Virus record (IMG/VR): IMGVR_UViG_3300032284_001121
Span: 1-43,103 of that record
DNA from: a virus
Reading direction: 5' to 3' (one strand)
Length of the DNA stretch: 43,103 bases
Shown: positions 31,858 to 38,784 of the stretch, piece by piece
Layout of the letters: every line of letters begins with the position of its first letter
Numbering within the stretch: the stretch's first letter is position 1
Position numbers and translations under genes: made by a program
The notes under the pieces: generated by a model
The model's database searches: none
What the model saw: only the letters and a program-made list of their open reading frames with translations
Told to the model about the DNA's origin: nothing

Positions 31858-33853
31858 TACTTGGCTCCATTGACTTCATCATTAACTCGATGCCGCCCCG
31901 TAAGGACTCATCGTGCGTTTTCAGAGCACCAATGGCGGCCTCAAAGGCTGCAATTTCGTGCCCTGTCTGGACGCCGCCTGCATCCGCGATCAGTTTGGCA
32001 GCCTGGGCTTCCAACTGAAGTATCTTTGCGGAGTTGAGACGACGTTGCTCCATCAGGTTGGCAGCAAACTTTTGCATATCGGCCTGCACGCCCATCTGCT
32101 TGGTCTGCGCTTTCATTTCTTCGATGACAACCTTCGGATTCTTTGGTGGCGGCAGCTTCTCGGGGCCTGGATACATGCTCTCCCAGGCATCGATGTGCAA
32201 TGCGCGCAAATAATTTCTCTCCACCTCGGGTATGTTGTAGCCCGGAGTGGACATGGCGGCCTGTTTGAGGGCCATGGCCTGCTGCATGCGCTGCTGCTCG
32301 GACGTGATACTGGGGTCGGCCACCGGCGAGATGCGGTTTGGGTCGCCCAAGTAGTCTTCGCGCAGCACTTTGGACTCGCCTTCGCCAAAACTGGTCACCA
32401 TAGGCAAGAAAGTGCGGTTGAGCATGTACAACTTCTTGAATTCTTCCTTCATCGAGCGCCACACACGCTTGTAAATCGCGTTGTAAATCTTCATGCCCTG
32501 CTCGATCATGGCATTGGTGGTCGTCGCGGGGGTGTTTTGACCCGGATTCTCGCCTGCCAAAGTGTCGGTAGAGCCCGAAATGCGCTGTGTGTAGTTGATG
32601 AGCAGACCCAAGAGCTGGAAAAGCACTTGTGAAGGCTCGCGCACGGGCAACGGGTAAATCGATTTCTTCAAATCGTCGCCCGTAGAGTCCACGCGCTTCC
32701 ATTCCAGGGGCGCAAACGTGTACTGACCGCCGCGAATCTTGGCGCCACGGCCCAAGAAGCCGCCGGCCGAGTTGCTCATCGTGCCAGCATCGATCAACTG
32801 GTTCAAAATCGAGTTCACAGACTCGTTCAGTGGGCCCAGCAGCACGCCAAAACCCAGGTCATACACGCCGCCATCAGGACTAGGTATAAACCCGTACTTG
32901 GTGAAGTACTCGGAAGGCTTGATTGTGATGATTTCGCCTTTCAGGTTCTTGACCACATCGTCCATCGAGTCGATGCGCGAGACCAAACGCAGCACAGTCT
33001 TTGAGTTCGCCTCGATCGTGCAAATGTAGGGCTCTTCGTAGCCGTCCTTGTCCAAGTCCAGCATCAAGTGCTGCTCGAGCATGGTGTACGGGGTGCTGCT
33101 GTCGCTCTGAGGAGGGTTCTCGCCGTTGCGTTGATCTTTGCGGTAAGTGCCCGTGTCGCTCACCGGCACGGCGTCCGCGTTGTACCAGTTCTCCTCGCGC
33201 ACGTCCCGGTACACGCCGGTCATGATGTTCTCGTGCAGCTCGTTGCGGTACATCGGGATGATGTGGGTCTTACGTGCACAATCTTCCACACTCTTGGCGT
33301 AGTAGTCGAGGACAAAGTCCTGCGCCAGCACCAGGTCGGAAACGTTGTAGCCTTTACGACCAGAGTGATAGGACTTCTTAAAGGCACAGCCCACGATCGG
33401 AATGTTGATGAGCAAGCGGTCGTGCTGCTCTTCCCATGACTGGTTCTCTTCCAAGAGCTGGTAGCTCATGTGCTGGCCAACGCGCAGCGCACGGGCCTTT
33501 TCTTTGCCCTCGGGATCGTCGCCGTTGACGCGGTACTTGACGATCTCGGGGCCGTTCAAGATGGTGGGGTATGCACGCGAGTGAAACTGCATCGTGGCAA
33601 TGGTGATCAGCGGGAACGCGACGTTCGAGCAGCCAGGCCAAGGGAAGTTCTTTTCCTTTTGCATCTGCATGGCCAAGTCCATGGCCGCCTGCGTGCGCTT
33701 TTCCCACTTCATGCGGGACTGCTTGTCACGGCTGTAGCCCTCCCAGACGTGGTTGCCCAGGGCTTTCAACTCATCGTCGTCAAAACGATCAGTCAGGTTA
33801 GGCGAGTCGATCGTCTTTTTGTCGATCTTAAGCGTGCTTGTGAATTCCATCAT
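31802..33853 (-). CDS. Portal protein
   Basis: 683 aa from ATG 33853 (AGGA about 8 nt upstream; a TTG at 33859 is a weaker alternative). Landmarks of the large podovirus portals: SRMKWEKRTQAAMDLAMQMQ, NFPWPGCSNVAFPLITIATM, GFIPSPDGGVYDLGFGVLLG and the SGSTDTLAGENPGQ region. It ends in a long helical C-terminus, as in portals with a barrel. It forms the dodecameric packaging vertex and binds TerL, whose gene overlaps just upstream. Confidence is high because of size, motifs and gene order. Confidence 0.92.
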   Translation of the reverse strand: MMEFTSTLKIDKKTIDSPNLTDRFDDDELKALGNHVWEGYSRDKQSRMKWEKRTQAAMDLAMQMQKEKNFPWPGCSNVAFPLITIATMQFHSRAYPTILNGPEIVKYRVNGDDPEGKEKARALRVGQHMSYQLLEENQSWEEQHDRLLINIPIVGCAFKKSYHSGRKGYNVSDLVLAQDFVLDYYAKSVEDCARKTHIIPMYRNELHENIMTGVYRDVREENWYNADAVPVSDTGTYRKDQRNGENPPQSDSSTPYTMLEQHLMLDLDKDGYEEPYICTIEANSKTVLRLVSRIDSMDDVVKNLKGEIITIKPSEYFTKYGFIPSPDGGVYDLGFGVLLGPLNESVNSILNQLIDAGTMSNSAGGFLGRGAKIRGGQYTFAPLEWKRVDSTGDDLKKSIYPLPVREPSQVLFQLLGLLINYTQRISGSTDTLAGENPGQNTPATTTNAMIEQGMKIYNAIYKRVWRSMKEEFKKLYMLNRTFLPMVTSFGEGESKVLREDYLGDPNRISPVADPSITSEQQRMQQAMALKQAAMSTPGYNIPEVERNYLRALHIDAWESMYPGPEKLPPPKNPKVVIEEMKAQTKQMGVQADMQKFAANLMEQRRLNSAKILQLEAQAAKLIADAGGVQTGHEIAAFEAAIGALKTHDESLRGGIELMMKSMEPSNETTNRAGMAGMEAAPVQ

Positions 33854-33855
33854 GA

Positions 33856-35325
33856 TCAATATCCTGTAACAGACGATCTACCGATTGTATTGCGTGGATC
33901 GCGCGAGCGCATCTCCCACTCGTCCTCCTCGATGAAGTCATCCTCCTCCATCTCGGCCATTGTTTCAAACCCCTTGACCAACAGAGCCGTGGAGTCGAAC
34001 TGGTCATCGGCCACCGCGTCGCTGAACCCGGTGAACCGCAAGAGCTCGTTCTCGTAGGCCGGATACCAGGACGCCTCTTTGTCGAACTTCATGCCGCCTG
34101 CGCGCATGTGTTTCTGCAACGGCCGGCCCCGCGTGGCCTTGTCGCGCGTGGGGTTGATCGCCTGGCAGTTGAGCCAGCGGTCGCGAATCTGCATCTCTTT
34201 GTACAGCGTGGGCGCCACGCTTTTCCAAATCACCCCGTCCTCGACGAAGAACACAGCAGGCTTGTGGCGCTGCTGGATCTCGAACATGACGTTCATCCAC
34301 TCCAAAGTGTCCCAGCGGCCGCAGCGCTCATCGATGATGTGGATGAAGTTCTCCACACACTTGCCGCCAATGGTGAAGGACGACTTGTTCGCCTTGTCCT
34401 TCTTACTCACGGCAAAGTCACAGCCCACGGCGATGATCTTCTCGGCGTCGCGGTCAGCGTCGTCCATCGGCAAAAAGTCATCCGAGCGCAGGTAAGCCTC
34501 GGAGTTGTCCATGGGGTCGTTCAGGTACTCTTGCGAGTAGCCGCCGGCGTCGCCCTGCTCGATGTAGTCTTGGCGGATCTCGCGCAGGCGCTCCTCGGGG
34601 AACTGCTCGGGCCACAGGATGTCGCTGAAGTCATCGAACCCGGCGTGCGCCTTGTACAGCTTACTCACCCAGGTCTTGGCCTTCATCAGCTTAGCGAGCA
34701 GCGAGTCCTCGTGCAGTATCGTGCCGTGCACCCGGACCGTGCCGCCACGGCGGCGCGTGGGCAGCACCGCGCGCAGGAACCAGCGCTGAAACTTGTCGCG
34801 GCTGTCCTTGTTCTCGATCTGCGCGTCGTCTTCAAGATCGTCGCACACGATCAGCCCTGGCCGTTTCCCGTTCCACTTGAGTCCGCGCATCTTCTGCCCG
34901 GAGCCCTTGGCGATCACGCGGCACTGGTGGCCGTCTTGAAACTCGACAATGATGTCGGTCTTCATGTCGACCAGGAACCCTTTGATCTTGAACTGGCTGA
35001 TCAGGTCCTCGTTCTCGCGCAGCTCCTTGGCGATGTCGGCCAAGTGGGCCATGGCCAGGTCCTCGGTGTTGGAGATCAGCACGATGAAGTCCTGCTCGCG
35101 AAACAGGGTGACGGCCAGCACGTAGTCGTGGGTGAGCGCGGTGCTCTTGGCGTGCGAGCGGGGAGCTGCAACAGCGGCAAGCTCAGCGCCTGAGCAGTAC
35201 ATCGCCCAGCACTCGCGGTGCAGGTCGGGCGTGGGCTGGGGGTTGTCGTACAGCGGCGAGAGGAACGTGCCAGCGAACGCCTCGATCAACTCGGACGTGA
35301 GCGTTACGCGCTGCACTTGTGACAT
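33856..35325 (-). CDS. terL: Terminase large subunit
   Basis: 489 aa. ATPase: Walker A-like APRSHAKST (54-62) and Walker B LIVCDDLED (158-166). Nuclease (RNase H fold): AVGCDFAVSKKD (D303), FFVEDG (E362, D363) and DDQFDST (D440/D441/D444). It pumps DNA into the capsid through the portal and cuts the concatemer. The gene starts within the previous stop (TGATG) and ends next to the portal gene. The strategy (pac, cos or repeats) cannot be read with certainty, but the circular assembly fits permuted or cohesive ends better than long fixed repeats. Confidence 0.94.
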   Translation of the reverse strand: MSQVQRVTLTSELIEAFAGTFLSPLYDNPQPTPDLHRECWAMYCSGAELAAVAAPRSHAKSTALTHDYVLAVTLFREQDFIVLISNTEDLAMAHLADIAKELRENEDLISQFKIKGFLVDMKTDIIVEFQDGHQCRVIAKGSGQKMRGLKWNGKRPGLIVCDDLEDDAQIENKDSRDKFQRWFLRAVLPTRRRGGTVRVHGTILHEDSLLAKLMKAKTWVSKLYKAHAGFDDFSDILWPEQFPEERLREIRQDYIEQGDAGGYSQEYLNDPMDNSEAYLRSDDFLPMDDADRDAEKIIAVGCDFAVSKKDKANKSSFTIGGKCVENFIHIIDERCGRWDTLEWMNVMFEIQQRHKPAVFFVEDGVIWKSVAPTLYKEMQIRDRWLNCQAINPTRDKATRGRPLQKHMRAGGMKFDKEASWYPAYENELLRFTGFSDAVADDQFDSTALLVKGFETMAEMEEDDFIEEDEWEMRSRDPRNTIGRSSVTGY

Positions 35326-35507
35326 CAGGCCGCCTTCTTGAGCATCGGAAACCCTTTGCCCTCGCTGGGCGCCGGCTCTCCCTTGAGCAACCAGTTGAGC
35401 GCGTCGCGCGCGCCCTGGGCGTACAGATTAGAGTGGTAGCCCTCGACCTGCGAGAGCTTGTCCATCTCGTCGTCGATGGTGCGCACGGGGATCTCGAGGC
35501 AGATCAC
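35325..35507 (-). CDS. Small hypothetical protein upstream of terL
   Basis: 60 aa. A helical N-terminal half (PVRTIDDEMDKLSQVEGYHS, NLYAQGARDALNWLLKGE) and a short basic tail. Coupled at both ends: 4-nt overlap with the gene upstream and TGATG with terL. Proteins of this kind before terL could be packaging accessory factors; no motif supports a specific task. Confidence 0.65.
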   Translation of the reverse strand: MICLEIPVRTIDDEMDKLSQVEGYHSNLYAQGARDALNWLLKGEPAPSEGKGFPMLKKAA

Positions 35508-35815
35508 AGTGGGTTACTCACGATGGGCACGTAAGTCTGGATCACAGGGTTGTTGCCCTGGGACGTCGTACCGGTGCAGGTCAAGAGGTATATCGTGCCC
35601 TCCACGCCGCCGGTGATCTTCTGGTACGCGGTGGGCGTGGTGGCCGTAGCGCTACCCGAGAGCACAGCGGACGGGTTGGCGTCGTTGCCGCTCCACACGG
35701 TGCAAGTGACAAAGGCCGAGGTCAGAGTCTCGTTCACCGCCATCTGCGAGAGGAAGTTGAACTGCTGGACCCGGGTCTCGCCGACGGTCTTGGGCGTGGA
35801 GATGACCATGCTCAT
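35504..35815 (-). CDS. Small beta-rich phage protein
   Basis: 103 aa. [60 protein letters not shown]: alternating strands with a TVWSGxDxxPSxxLSG turn that is common in small proteins coded near head genes. The pattern suggests an Ig-like or jelly-roll unit, possibly a virion decoration. The start and stop overlap the neighbours by 4 nt each, so it is translated with them. Confidence 0.62.
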   Translation of the reverse strand: MSMVISTPKTVGETRVQQFNFLSQMAVNETLTSAFVTCTVWSGNDANPSAVLSGSATATTPTAYQKITGGVEGTIYLLTCTGTTSQGNNPVIQTYVPIVSNPL

Positions 35816-35985
35816 CGTGATCTCCCCGCTGGCTTGCGAACAGGCTTAGCTGGAATCTTCGCGCCGCTCTTGCGAGCGGAACTCAGGGACGCAGCGACTG
35901 CTTGCTTTTGCGGATACCCATGCTTCATCATCTCGGAGATGTTCTTGGAGATGGTCTCTTTAGATTTCCCCTTCTTGAGCGGCAT
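35812..35985 (-). CDS. Small basic protein (DUF6496-like)
   Basis: 57 aa from ATG 35985, with GGGAG about 6 nt upstream. [20 protein letters not shown] then [20 protein letters not shown] is a short conserved motif in many phage genomes (DUF6496 as I recall it), ending in a Lys/Arg/Pro-rich tail. It has a strongly positive charge, so nucleic acid binding is possible. A longer reading beginning at 36126 is rejected because it crosses the neighbouring gene and lacks a ribosome site. Confidence 0.72.
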   Translation of the reverse strand: MPLKKGKSKETISKNISEMMKHGYPQKQAVAASLSSARKSGAKIPAKPVRKPAGRSR

Positions 35986-35986
35986 C

Positions 35987-36283
35987 TCAGGCTCCCAAGG
36001 CTGCATCGAACTCGTCGAGCGATGCAATGTTCGCAACCAGGAAATTCTCAAACGAAAGCTGCGACTGGTGTGGTGCAACGGCAGCCATGGACCTGATCCA
36101 CGCGAGCACTGTCTGGGCCGAGTCACTCAGAGGCTTGACCACGGGAGCAGGTTCAGCAGGAGCAGGTTCAGCTACTACCTCAACAACAGGAGCAGGCTCA
36201 GCAGCATCAACGGTAACGACAGGAGCGTCAACAGCAGCAGGAGCAGCATCGACGGGTGTATCAACAATCACTTCTTCAGTCAT
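35987..36283 (-). CDS. Acidic Ala/Pro/Val-rich small protein
   Basis: 98 aa from ATG 36283. The first ~55 residues are a low-complexity linker built from AP, VV and acidic residues ([20 protein letters not shown]); the C-terminal ~45 residues ([20 protein letters not shown]) are helical. The linker resembles the one in the protein at 1732-2178, but the globular ends differ. The gene shares a transcript with terS and terL; role unknown. Confidence 0.62.
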   Translation of the reverse strand: MTEEVIVDTPVDAAPAAVDAPVVTVDAAEPAPVVEVVAEPAPAEPAPVVKPLSDSAQTVLAWIRSMAAVAPHQSQLSFENFLVANIASLDEFDAALGA

Positions 36284-36285
36284 GA

Positions 36286-36462
36286 TCAAGCTCCAGCCAT
36301 ACGGGCACGTTGACGAACAGGCTCGGCTTCAGTGGGTTCAAACTGTTCCTTCATGGGATTGACACCCATCAAGTTGCGATCTTTGAACTGCATCGGCGCC
36401 TTGGGTGTGTGGGCGAACTTAGTCCCCACGGGAACCATTGATTTCTTTTGCGTGTGCTTCAT
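36286..36462 (-). CDS. Small basic hypothetical protein
   Basis: 58 aa, beginning MKHTQKKSMVPVGTKFAHTP and ending in PVRQRARMAGA. A clear AAGGAG lies 6 nt before ATG 36462. It overlaps the 3' end of terS by 44 nt in another frame and is followed by the next start after 2 nt. The overlap and strong ribosome site suggest a real gene. It is rich in Lys, Arg, Met and Pro and has no recognised family. Confidence 0.65.
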   Translation of the reverse strand: MKHTQKKSMVPVGTKFAHTPKAPMQFKDRNLMGVNPMKEQFEPTEAEPVRQRARMAGA

Positions 36463-37042
36463 AAACTTCTCCTTGAGAGGTTGTTCGTGGTCGTAGCGCC
36501 ACGAGTCGCTTGGCCAGATTATCTAGGTGATTGCTCTCGATGACAACTGTAGCCGCTTTTACCTGGCCCATGCCCATCGCTTTACTGGTCAACTCCAGCG
36601 CTCTCAGGGCCAAAGTGTCCGATACCTGATCCGCATTTTTACTCAGCTTCTCGTGAATCACATCGAGCGATCGATTGACGACTGCTTGCAGCCGCTCTTC
36701 CGTTGAAGCAATGATGATGGGATTGATGACCTCGTCACGCCTCTTCTCCAGGTGGCGCTTAAAGGCCACGCTGTTGATGATCATGTTGGTCCAGCTCGCG
36801 CTGACTCCGTACTGCTCACCGAGTTCAGCCATGGTGATGTCGGGTCTGGCAAGGACAGTGTCAGCCATCGCCCGATGGACGTTGGTGAGAACCTTGGGAC
36901 CCTTGGGAGGGACTGGCGCAATCTGCCTGAGCGGCATCTCGAGATCCAGGTCCGGTACGAGTGGTGTTGGCCGATTGGTGTTCGGCGTGGCCAAAAAGTC
37001 CGGTAGGTCCGTGGTCGACTGATTAACTTGGGTGTCTTCCAT
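36419..37042 (-). CDS. terS: Terminase small subunit-like protein
   Basis: 207 aa from ATG 37042. A Pro-rich N-terminus (TPNTNRPTPLVPDLDLEMPL) is followed by a helix-turn-helix (about 75-105: TMAELGEQYGVSASWTNMII) and a long helical region, the layout of small terminases that bind DNA and oligomerise. Its place at the head of the late block, before terL and portal, agrees. There is no ribosome site before the ATG, and the predicted transcription start falls at about the A of the ATG, so the first product of this transcript may be translated from a leaderless end. A longer start at 37117 would lie upstream of that promoter. Confidence 0.78.
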   Translation of the reverse strand: MEDTQVNQSTTDLPDFLATPNTNRPTPLVPDLDLEMPLRQIAPVPPKGPKVLTNVHRAMADTVLARPDITMAELGEQYGVSASWTNMIINSVAFKRHLEKRRDEVINPIIIASTEERLQAVVNRSLDVIHEKLSKNADQVSDTLALRALELTSKAMGMGQVKAATVVIESNHLDNLAKRLVALRPRTTSQGEVYEAHAKEINGSRGD

Positions 37043-37049
37043 GTGGCGC

Positions 37050-37078
37050 AGTATACGGTGTGTCAATGTGACTGGCAA
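37050..37078 (-). promoter_or_regulatory. Leftward late promoter
   Basis: On the leftward strand, TTGCCA (37078-37073) and TATACT (37055-37050) are separated by exactly 17 nt; each matches the sigma70 consensus at five of six positions. Transcription would begin about 6-8 nt past the -10, at roughly 37042-37044, i.e. at the terS ATG. A second TTGACA-like box within the spacer is too close to the -10 to serve with it. Confidence 0.7.
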
Positions 37079-37248
37079 GCAGTAAGGGAATTGGGGGGTA
37101 GGGGGTTCTGTGATCACGGTCTAAATTTTTCAAAAAAATGCGCGGATGCCATATGAATATTTTTGGATAGGAAAAATTTTCCCCCCGGCCCCGGGAAAAC
37201 CGGCCCCGGCGCGGCCAGGTCCCCGGTCAATCAGTCACACCGGCCACC

Positions 37249-37268
37249 GGGATCCCCTGGCCACACCG
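37249..37268. repeat. 20-bp dispersed repeat, copy 1
   Basis: GGGATCCCCTGGCCACACCG occurs here and again, identical, at 38581-38600, 1.3 kb away. The second copy includes the right part of a perfect 20-bp palindrome; the first sits inside the CCGG-rich island. Confidence 0.85.
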
Positions 37269-37327
37269 GACCCCGGCCAGGTCCCCAGGCTTTGGGATCA
37301 ATGTGGCACGGATCAACCCGGGCCCGT

Positions 37328-37345
37328 GTGGCCAGGTATCCCGGC
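37328..37345. repeat. 18-bp word shared with a coding sequence (copy 1)
   Basis: GTGGCCAGGTATCCCGGC is identical to 39771-39788, which lies within a coding sequence. The word therefore recurs independent of coding status, indicating a DNA-level element. Confidence 0.8.
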
Positions 37346-37480
37346 GCCGGTGTGACACGGTGCAGGCATGGGCCTGGGATCCGGTGTGGCCATGGATACC
37401 GGCGCCGGCATTGTATGGATACGGCATGGCCAGGCCATGGGGATCCGGCTGCAGGGAATCACACGTATCCCGGACCCCGG

Positions 37481-37512
37481 TCGACTTAACATAATATCGA
37501 CTTAACATAATA
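37481..37512. repeat. Perfect 16-bp tandem repeat, two copies
   Basis: TCGACTTAACATAATA is present twice without spacing (37481-37496 and 37497-37512). It is AT-rich and lies at the edge of the very GC-rich island, so it is a candidate DNA-unwinding element or binding site in an origin or operator region. Confidence 0.85.
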
Positions 37513-37574
37513 TGTTGCAGGCCTTGATCACGTAACCCGGTTGACTTGGCCACATTGCAGGCAATCAACCCGAA

Positions 37575-37720
37575 GTGACACAATGGCCACTACTGTGACA
37601 AATGGTTCTAAGGTGACAGAGCTCTACATAGGCGTTTTGACATCTTATTATTATTAGTGCATAATCACTTCTGTAATTTTCATTTACTTAGTCCCCAGTC
37701 ACCTAGGCCATTTGTCACAG
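37575..37720. promoter_or_regulatory. Operator cluster with 13-bp perfect inverted repeat
   Basis: CTGTGACAAATGG (37593-37605) and its exact reverse complement CCATTTGTCACAG (37708-37720) flank the rightward early promoter. Related copies are GTGACACAATGG (37575-37586), GTGACAGA (37613-37620) and, reversed, GTCACCT (37698-37704, matching AGGTGAC at 37611-37617). Three half-sites upstream and two downstream of a promoter, in opposite orientation, suggest repression by looping. The right arm extends to just before the HNH start. The protein that binds is unknown. Confidence 0.65.
37637..37665 (+). promoter_or_regulatory. Strong rightward early promoter
   Basis: TTGACA (37637-37642, six of six) and CATAAT (37660-37665, five of six) with a 17-nt spacer. 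The predicted start is near 37672, giving a leader of about 58 nt ahead of the HNH gene at 37730 and about 16 downstream genes. Nearly consensus, so likely used early by unmodified host polymerase, and controlled by the flanking repeats. Confidence 0.82.
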
Positions 37721-37729
37721 GATCACACC

Positions 37730-38293
37730 ATGAAATCACTCGATAGCGCCACTGCAGCCCGTGCAGCTCAATTTTTCCACTACGATCAAAGCGCCGGAAA
37801 ATTTTATTTAACGGCCAGGGATAACACCGGTCAACAATTCATCACAGGAACCGAAGCCGGGTTAGTCACCCCTGTGGGTGTTCGGCTTACATTTGAACGT
37901 CAATACATCGCAGCGCATCACTTGGCCTGGTTCCTGGTGCACGGTGCATGGCCGACTCATAAAGTCAGTCACTTGAATGGCGACAAAACCGATAACCGGC
38001 CGGCTAACCTGGCCAGCCCGTTAAGCCTGCAGGACCATGCTCAGGCCAGGACTACAGTCAAAGCCCGTAGCGCTGCAGTGGCCGTGAATTTTCTCGAGTC
38101 CATAGGGGTGACACAGGAACAATTGCAGGACCATGCTCTGCAGGTTATCCGCGATAACCAGGGTGAAGCCCGGTACATCGATGCACTGTTAGTGTATGGC
38201 CGTATAGATAAGGACACTCACCGGACCATGCTCGAGAATGTCAAAGCGAACAAGCGGAAACAGGTAACCCAGCGGGTTAGGGTAAACACCTAG
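37730..38293 (+). CDS. HNH endonuclease
   Basis: 187 aa from ATG 37730 (AGGA about 9 nt upstream); an in-frame TTG at 37712 is a poorer alternative. The motif AHHLAWFLVHGAWPTHKVSH then LNGDKTDNRPANL (about 62-97) is that of HNH_3-type homing-like endonucleases. The C-terminal half is helical without a clear AP2 or NUMOD domain. As the first gene of the early operon it may be a free-standing homing endonuclease, or a nuclease acting on host or competitor DNA. The end of the gene contains one copy of the palindrome TAACCCAGCGGGTTA (38265-38279), so it is also part of the control region of the next gene. Confidence 0.85.
   Translation: MKSLDSATAARAAQFFHYDQSAGKFYLTARDNTGQQFITGTEAGLVTPVGVRLTFERQYIAAHHLAWFLVHGAWPTHKVSHLNGDKTDNRPANLASPLSLQDHAQARTTVKARSAAVAVNFLESIGVTQEQLQDHALQVIRDNQGEARYIDALLVYGRIDKDTHRTMLENVKANKRKQVTQRVRVNT
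38265..38279. promoter_or_regulatory. Palindromic operator candidate, copy 1 (inside the HNH gene)
   Basis: TAACCC-AGC-GGGTTA is a 6-bp inverted repeat with a 3-nt centre, identical over all 15 bases to the copy at 38313-38327. Centres are 48 bp apart (about 4.5 helical turns). Its place inside the coding 3' end of the HNH gene is compatible with an auxiliary operator. Confidence 0.6.
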
Positions 38294-38303
38294 AAAATAA
38301 TTG

Positions 38304-38331
38304 TTGACGTGATAACCCAGCGGGTTACAAT
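38304..38331 (+). promoter_or_regulatory. Promoter with embedded palindromic operator
   Basis: TTGACG (38304-38309) and TACAAT (38326-38331), 16-nt spacer, each five of six to consensus. The palindrome TAACCCAGCGGGTTA (38313-38327) fills the spacer and touches the -10, a classic place for a repressor that blocks polymerase. It would drive the 38378 gene and those after it. Confidence 0.68.
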
Positions 38332-38377
38332 GCATGCACGGTCAACGATTCGACCGGTAACAGTAAGAGGTAACCCA

Positions 38378-38566
38378 ATGACTAAATCCGAAATTCGCGA
38401 AGTGCAAAAAATTAAACAGTATCACGCTGCAGGCCTGGGCATTGACTTTGTCGCACGTGCTCTCTCATCCCTGATTCGCTCTGCCCGTAATAACCGAAGC
38501 AAGATCGAATTGTCCCGGATCGCTGCAGATCTCGAGTGCCAGCGTCACCCTGAATTCATTTGCTAA
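38378..38566 (+). CDS. Small hypothetical protein
   Basis: 62 aa from ATG 38378, set by AAGAGG 7 nt upstream; an upstream in-frame GTG at 38309 would start inside the promoter. The sequence is helical (SEIREVQKIKQYHAAGLGID, FVARALSSLIRSARNNRSKI) and ends in a His/Cys pair (CQRHPEFIC). It is the first gene after the operator-controlled promoter. No family recognised; similar helical small proteins often act on host proteins. Confidence 0.72.
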   Translation: MTKSEIREVQKIKQYHAAGLGIDFVARALSSLIRSARNNRSKIELSRIAADLECQRHPEFIC

Positions 38567-38574
38567 GTCAACCC

Positions 38575-38594
38575 GGCCAGGGGATCCCCTGGCC
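38575..38594. repeat. Perfect 20-bp palindrome
   Basis: GGCCAGGGGATCCCCTGGCC reads the same on both strands without any mismatch. It lies in the gap between the 62-aa and 51-aa genes and has no T-tract, so it is not a typical terminator. Its right part overlaps the 20-bp dispersed repeat at 38581-38600. Could be a protein-binding site or a recombination hotspot. Confidence 0.85.
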
Positions 38595-38600
38595 ACACCG
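38581..38600. repeat. 20-bp dispersed repeat, copy 2
   Basis: Identical to 37249-37268 (GGGATCCCCTGGCCACACCG). Here it overlaps a perfect 20-bp palindrome. Confidence 0.85.
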
Positions 38601-38628
38601 TAACCCCGTAAAAGTAAGAGGTAAACCA

Positions 38629-38784
38629 ATGAAACACAATCAACACAAATTAACCTACATCGACCTCCACCCTGCACCGGTCGACCGGGATCCTCCGGCC
38701 TGGGCAATCTGGCTCGGTGCAGCGCTTACCCTGGCCGGGGTTTACCTGGTGATCATCCTCTCGAGCCTGTGGGGTGCAGCATGA
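38629..38784 (+). CDS. Small single-pass membrane protein
   Basis: 51 aa from ATG 38629, AAGAGG (38616-38621) 7 nt upstream. A polar, His/Asp-rich N-terminus (KHNQHKLTYIDLHPAPVDRD) leads into one hydrophobic helix (about 25-46: AIWLGAALTLAGVYLVIIL). It overlaps the next start by ATGA. Likely in the inner membrane with a short C-terminus; could modulate host envelope functions or superinfection, though that is speculation. Confidence 0.72.
   Translation: MKHNQHKLTYIDLHPAPVDRDPPAWAIWLGAALTLAGVYLVIILSSLWGAA

Larger units (their letters stand above)
37170..37490. other. CCGG/GGCC-saturated noncoding island
   Basis: This stretch of the 687-bp gap between terS and the HNH gene has no credible gene. 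I count about 18 CCGG in some 310 bases (2-3 would be expected at this G+C), many GGCC and three GGATCC. Diverged copies of a 24-base unit occur 57 bases apart (from about 37327 and 37384: TGTGGCCA...CCGGCGCCGG). To its left (37085-37170) are G-runs and A/T tracts. It could be a replication origin, a packaging recognition region, or a set of mobile short repeats. Confidence 0.6.

Noticed and set aside
34108-35193. 361-codon rightward open frame
   Set aside because: Antisense to terL, whose ATPase and nuclease motifs are clear; no own motifs or ribosome site.
37060-37067. TTGACA next to TATACT upstream of terS as a promoter pair
   Set aside because: Only 5 nt separate them; TTGCCA 17 nt upstream of the -10 is the workable -35.
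37146-37489. Two overlapping rightward open frames of 69 and 108 codons in the CCGG island
   Set aside because: Translation is Pro/Gly/Arg-rich low complexity produced by the repeated words; no ribosome site or plausible start.
37715-38293. Integrase or lysogeny function in the early operon
   Set aside because: The only nuclease is HNH-type; no tyrosine or serine recombinase motif and no attachment-site/tRNA pair were found anywhere.
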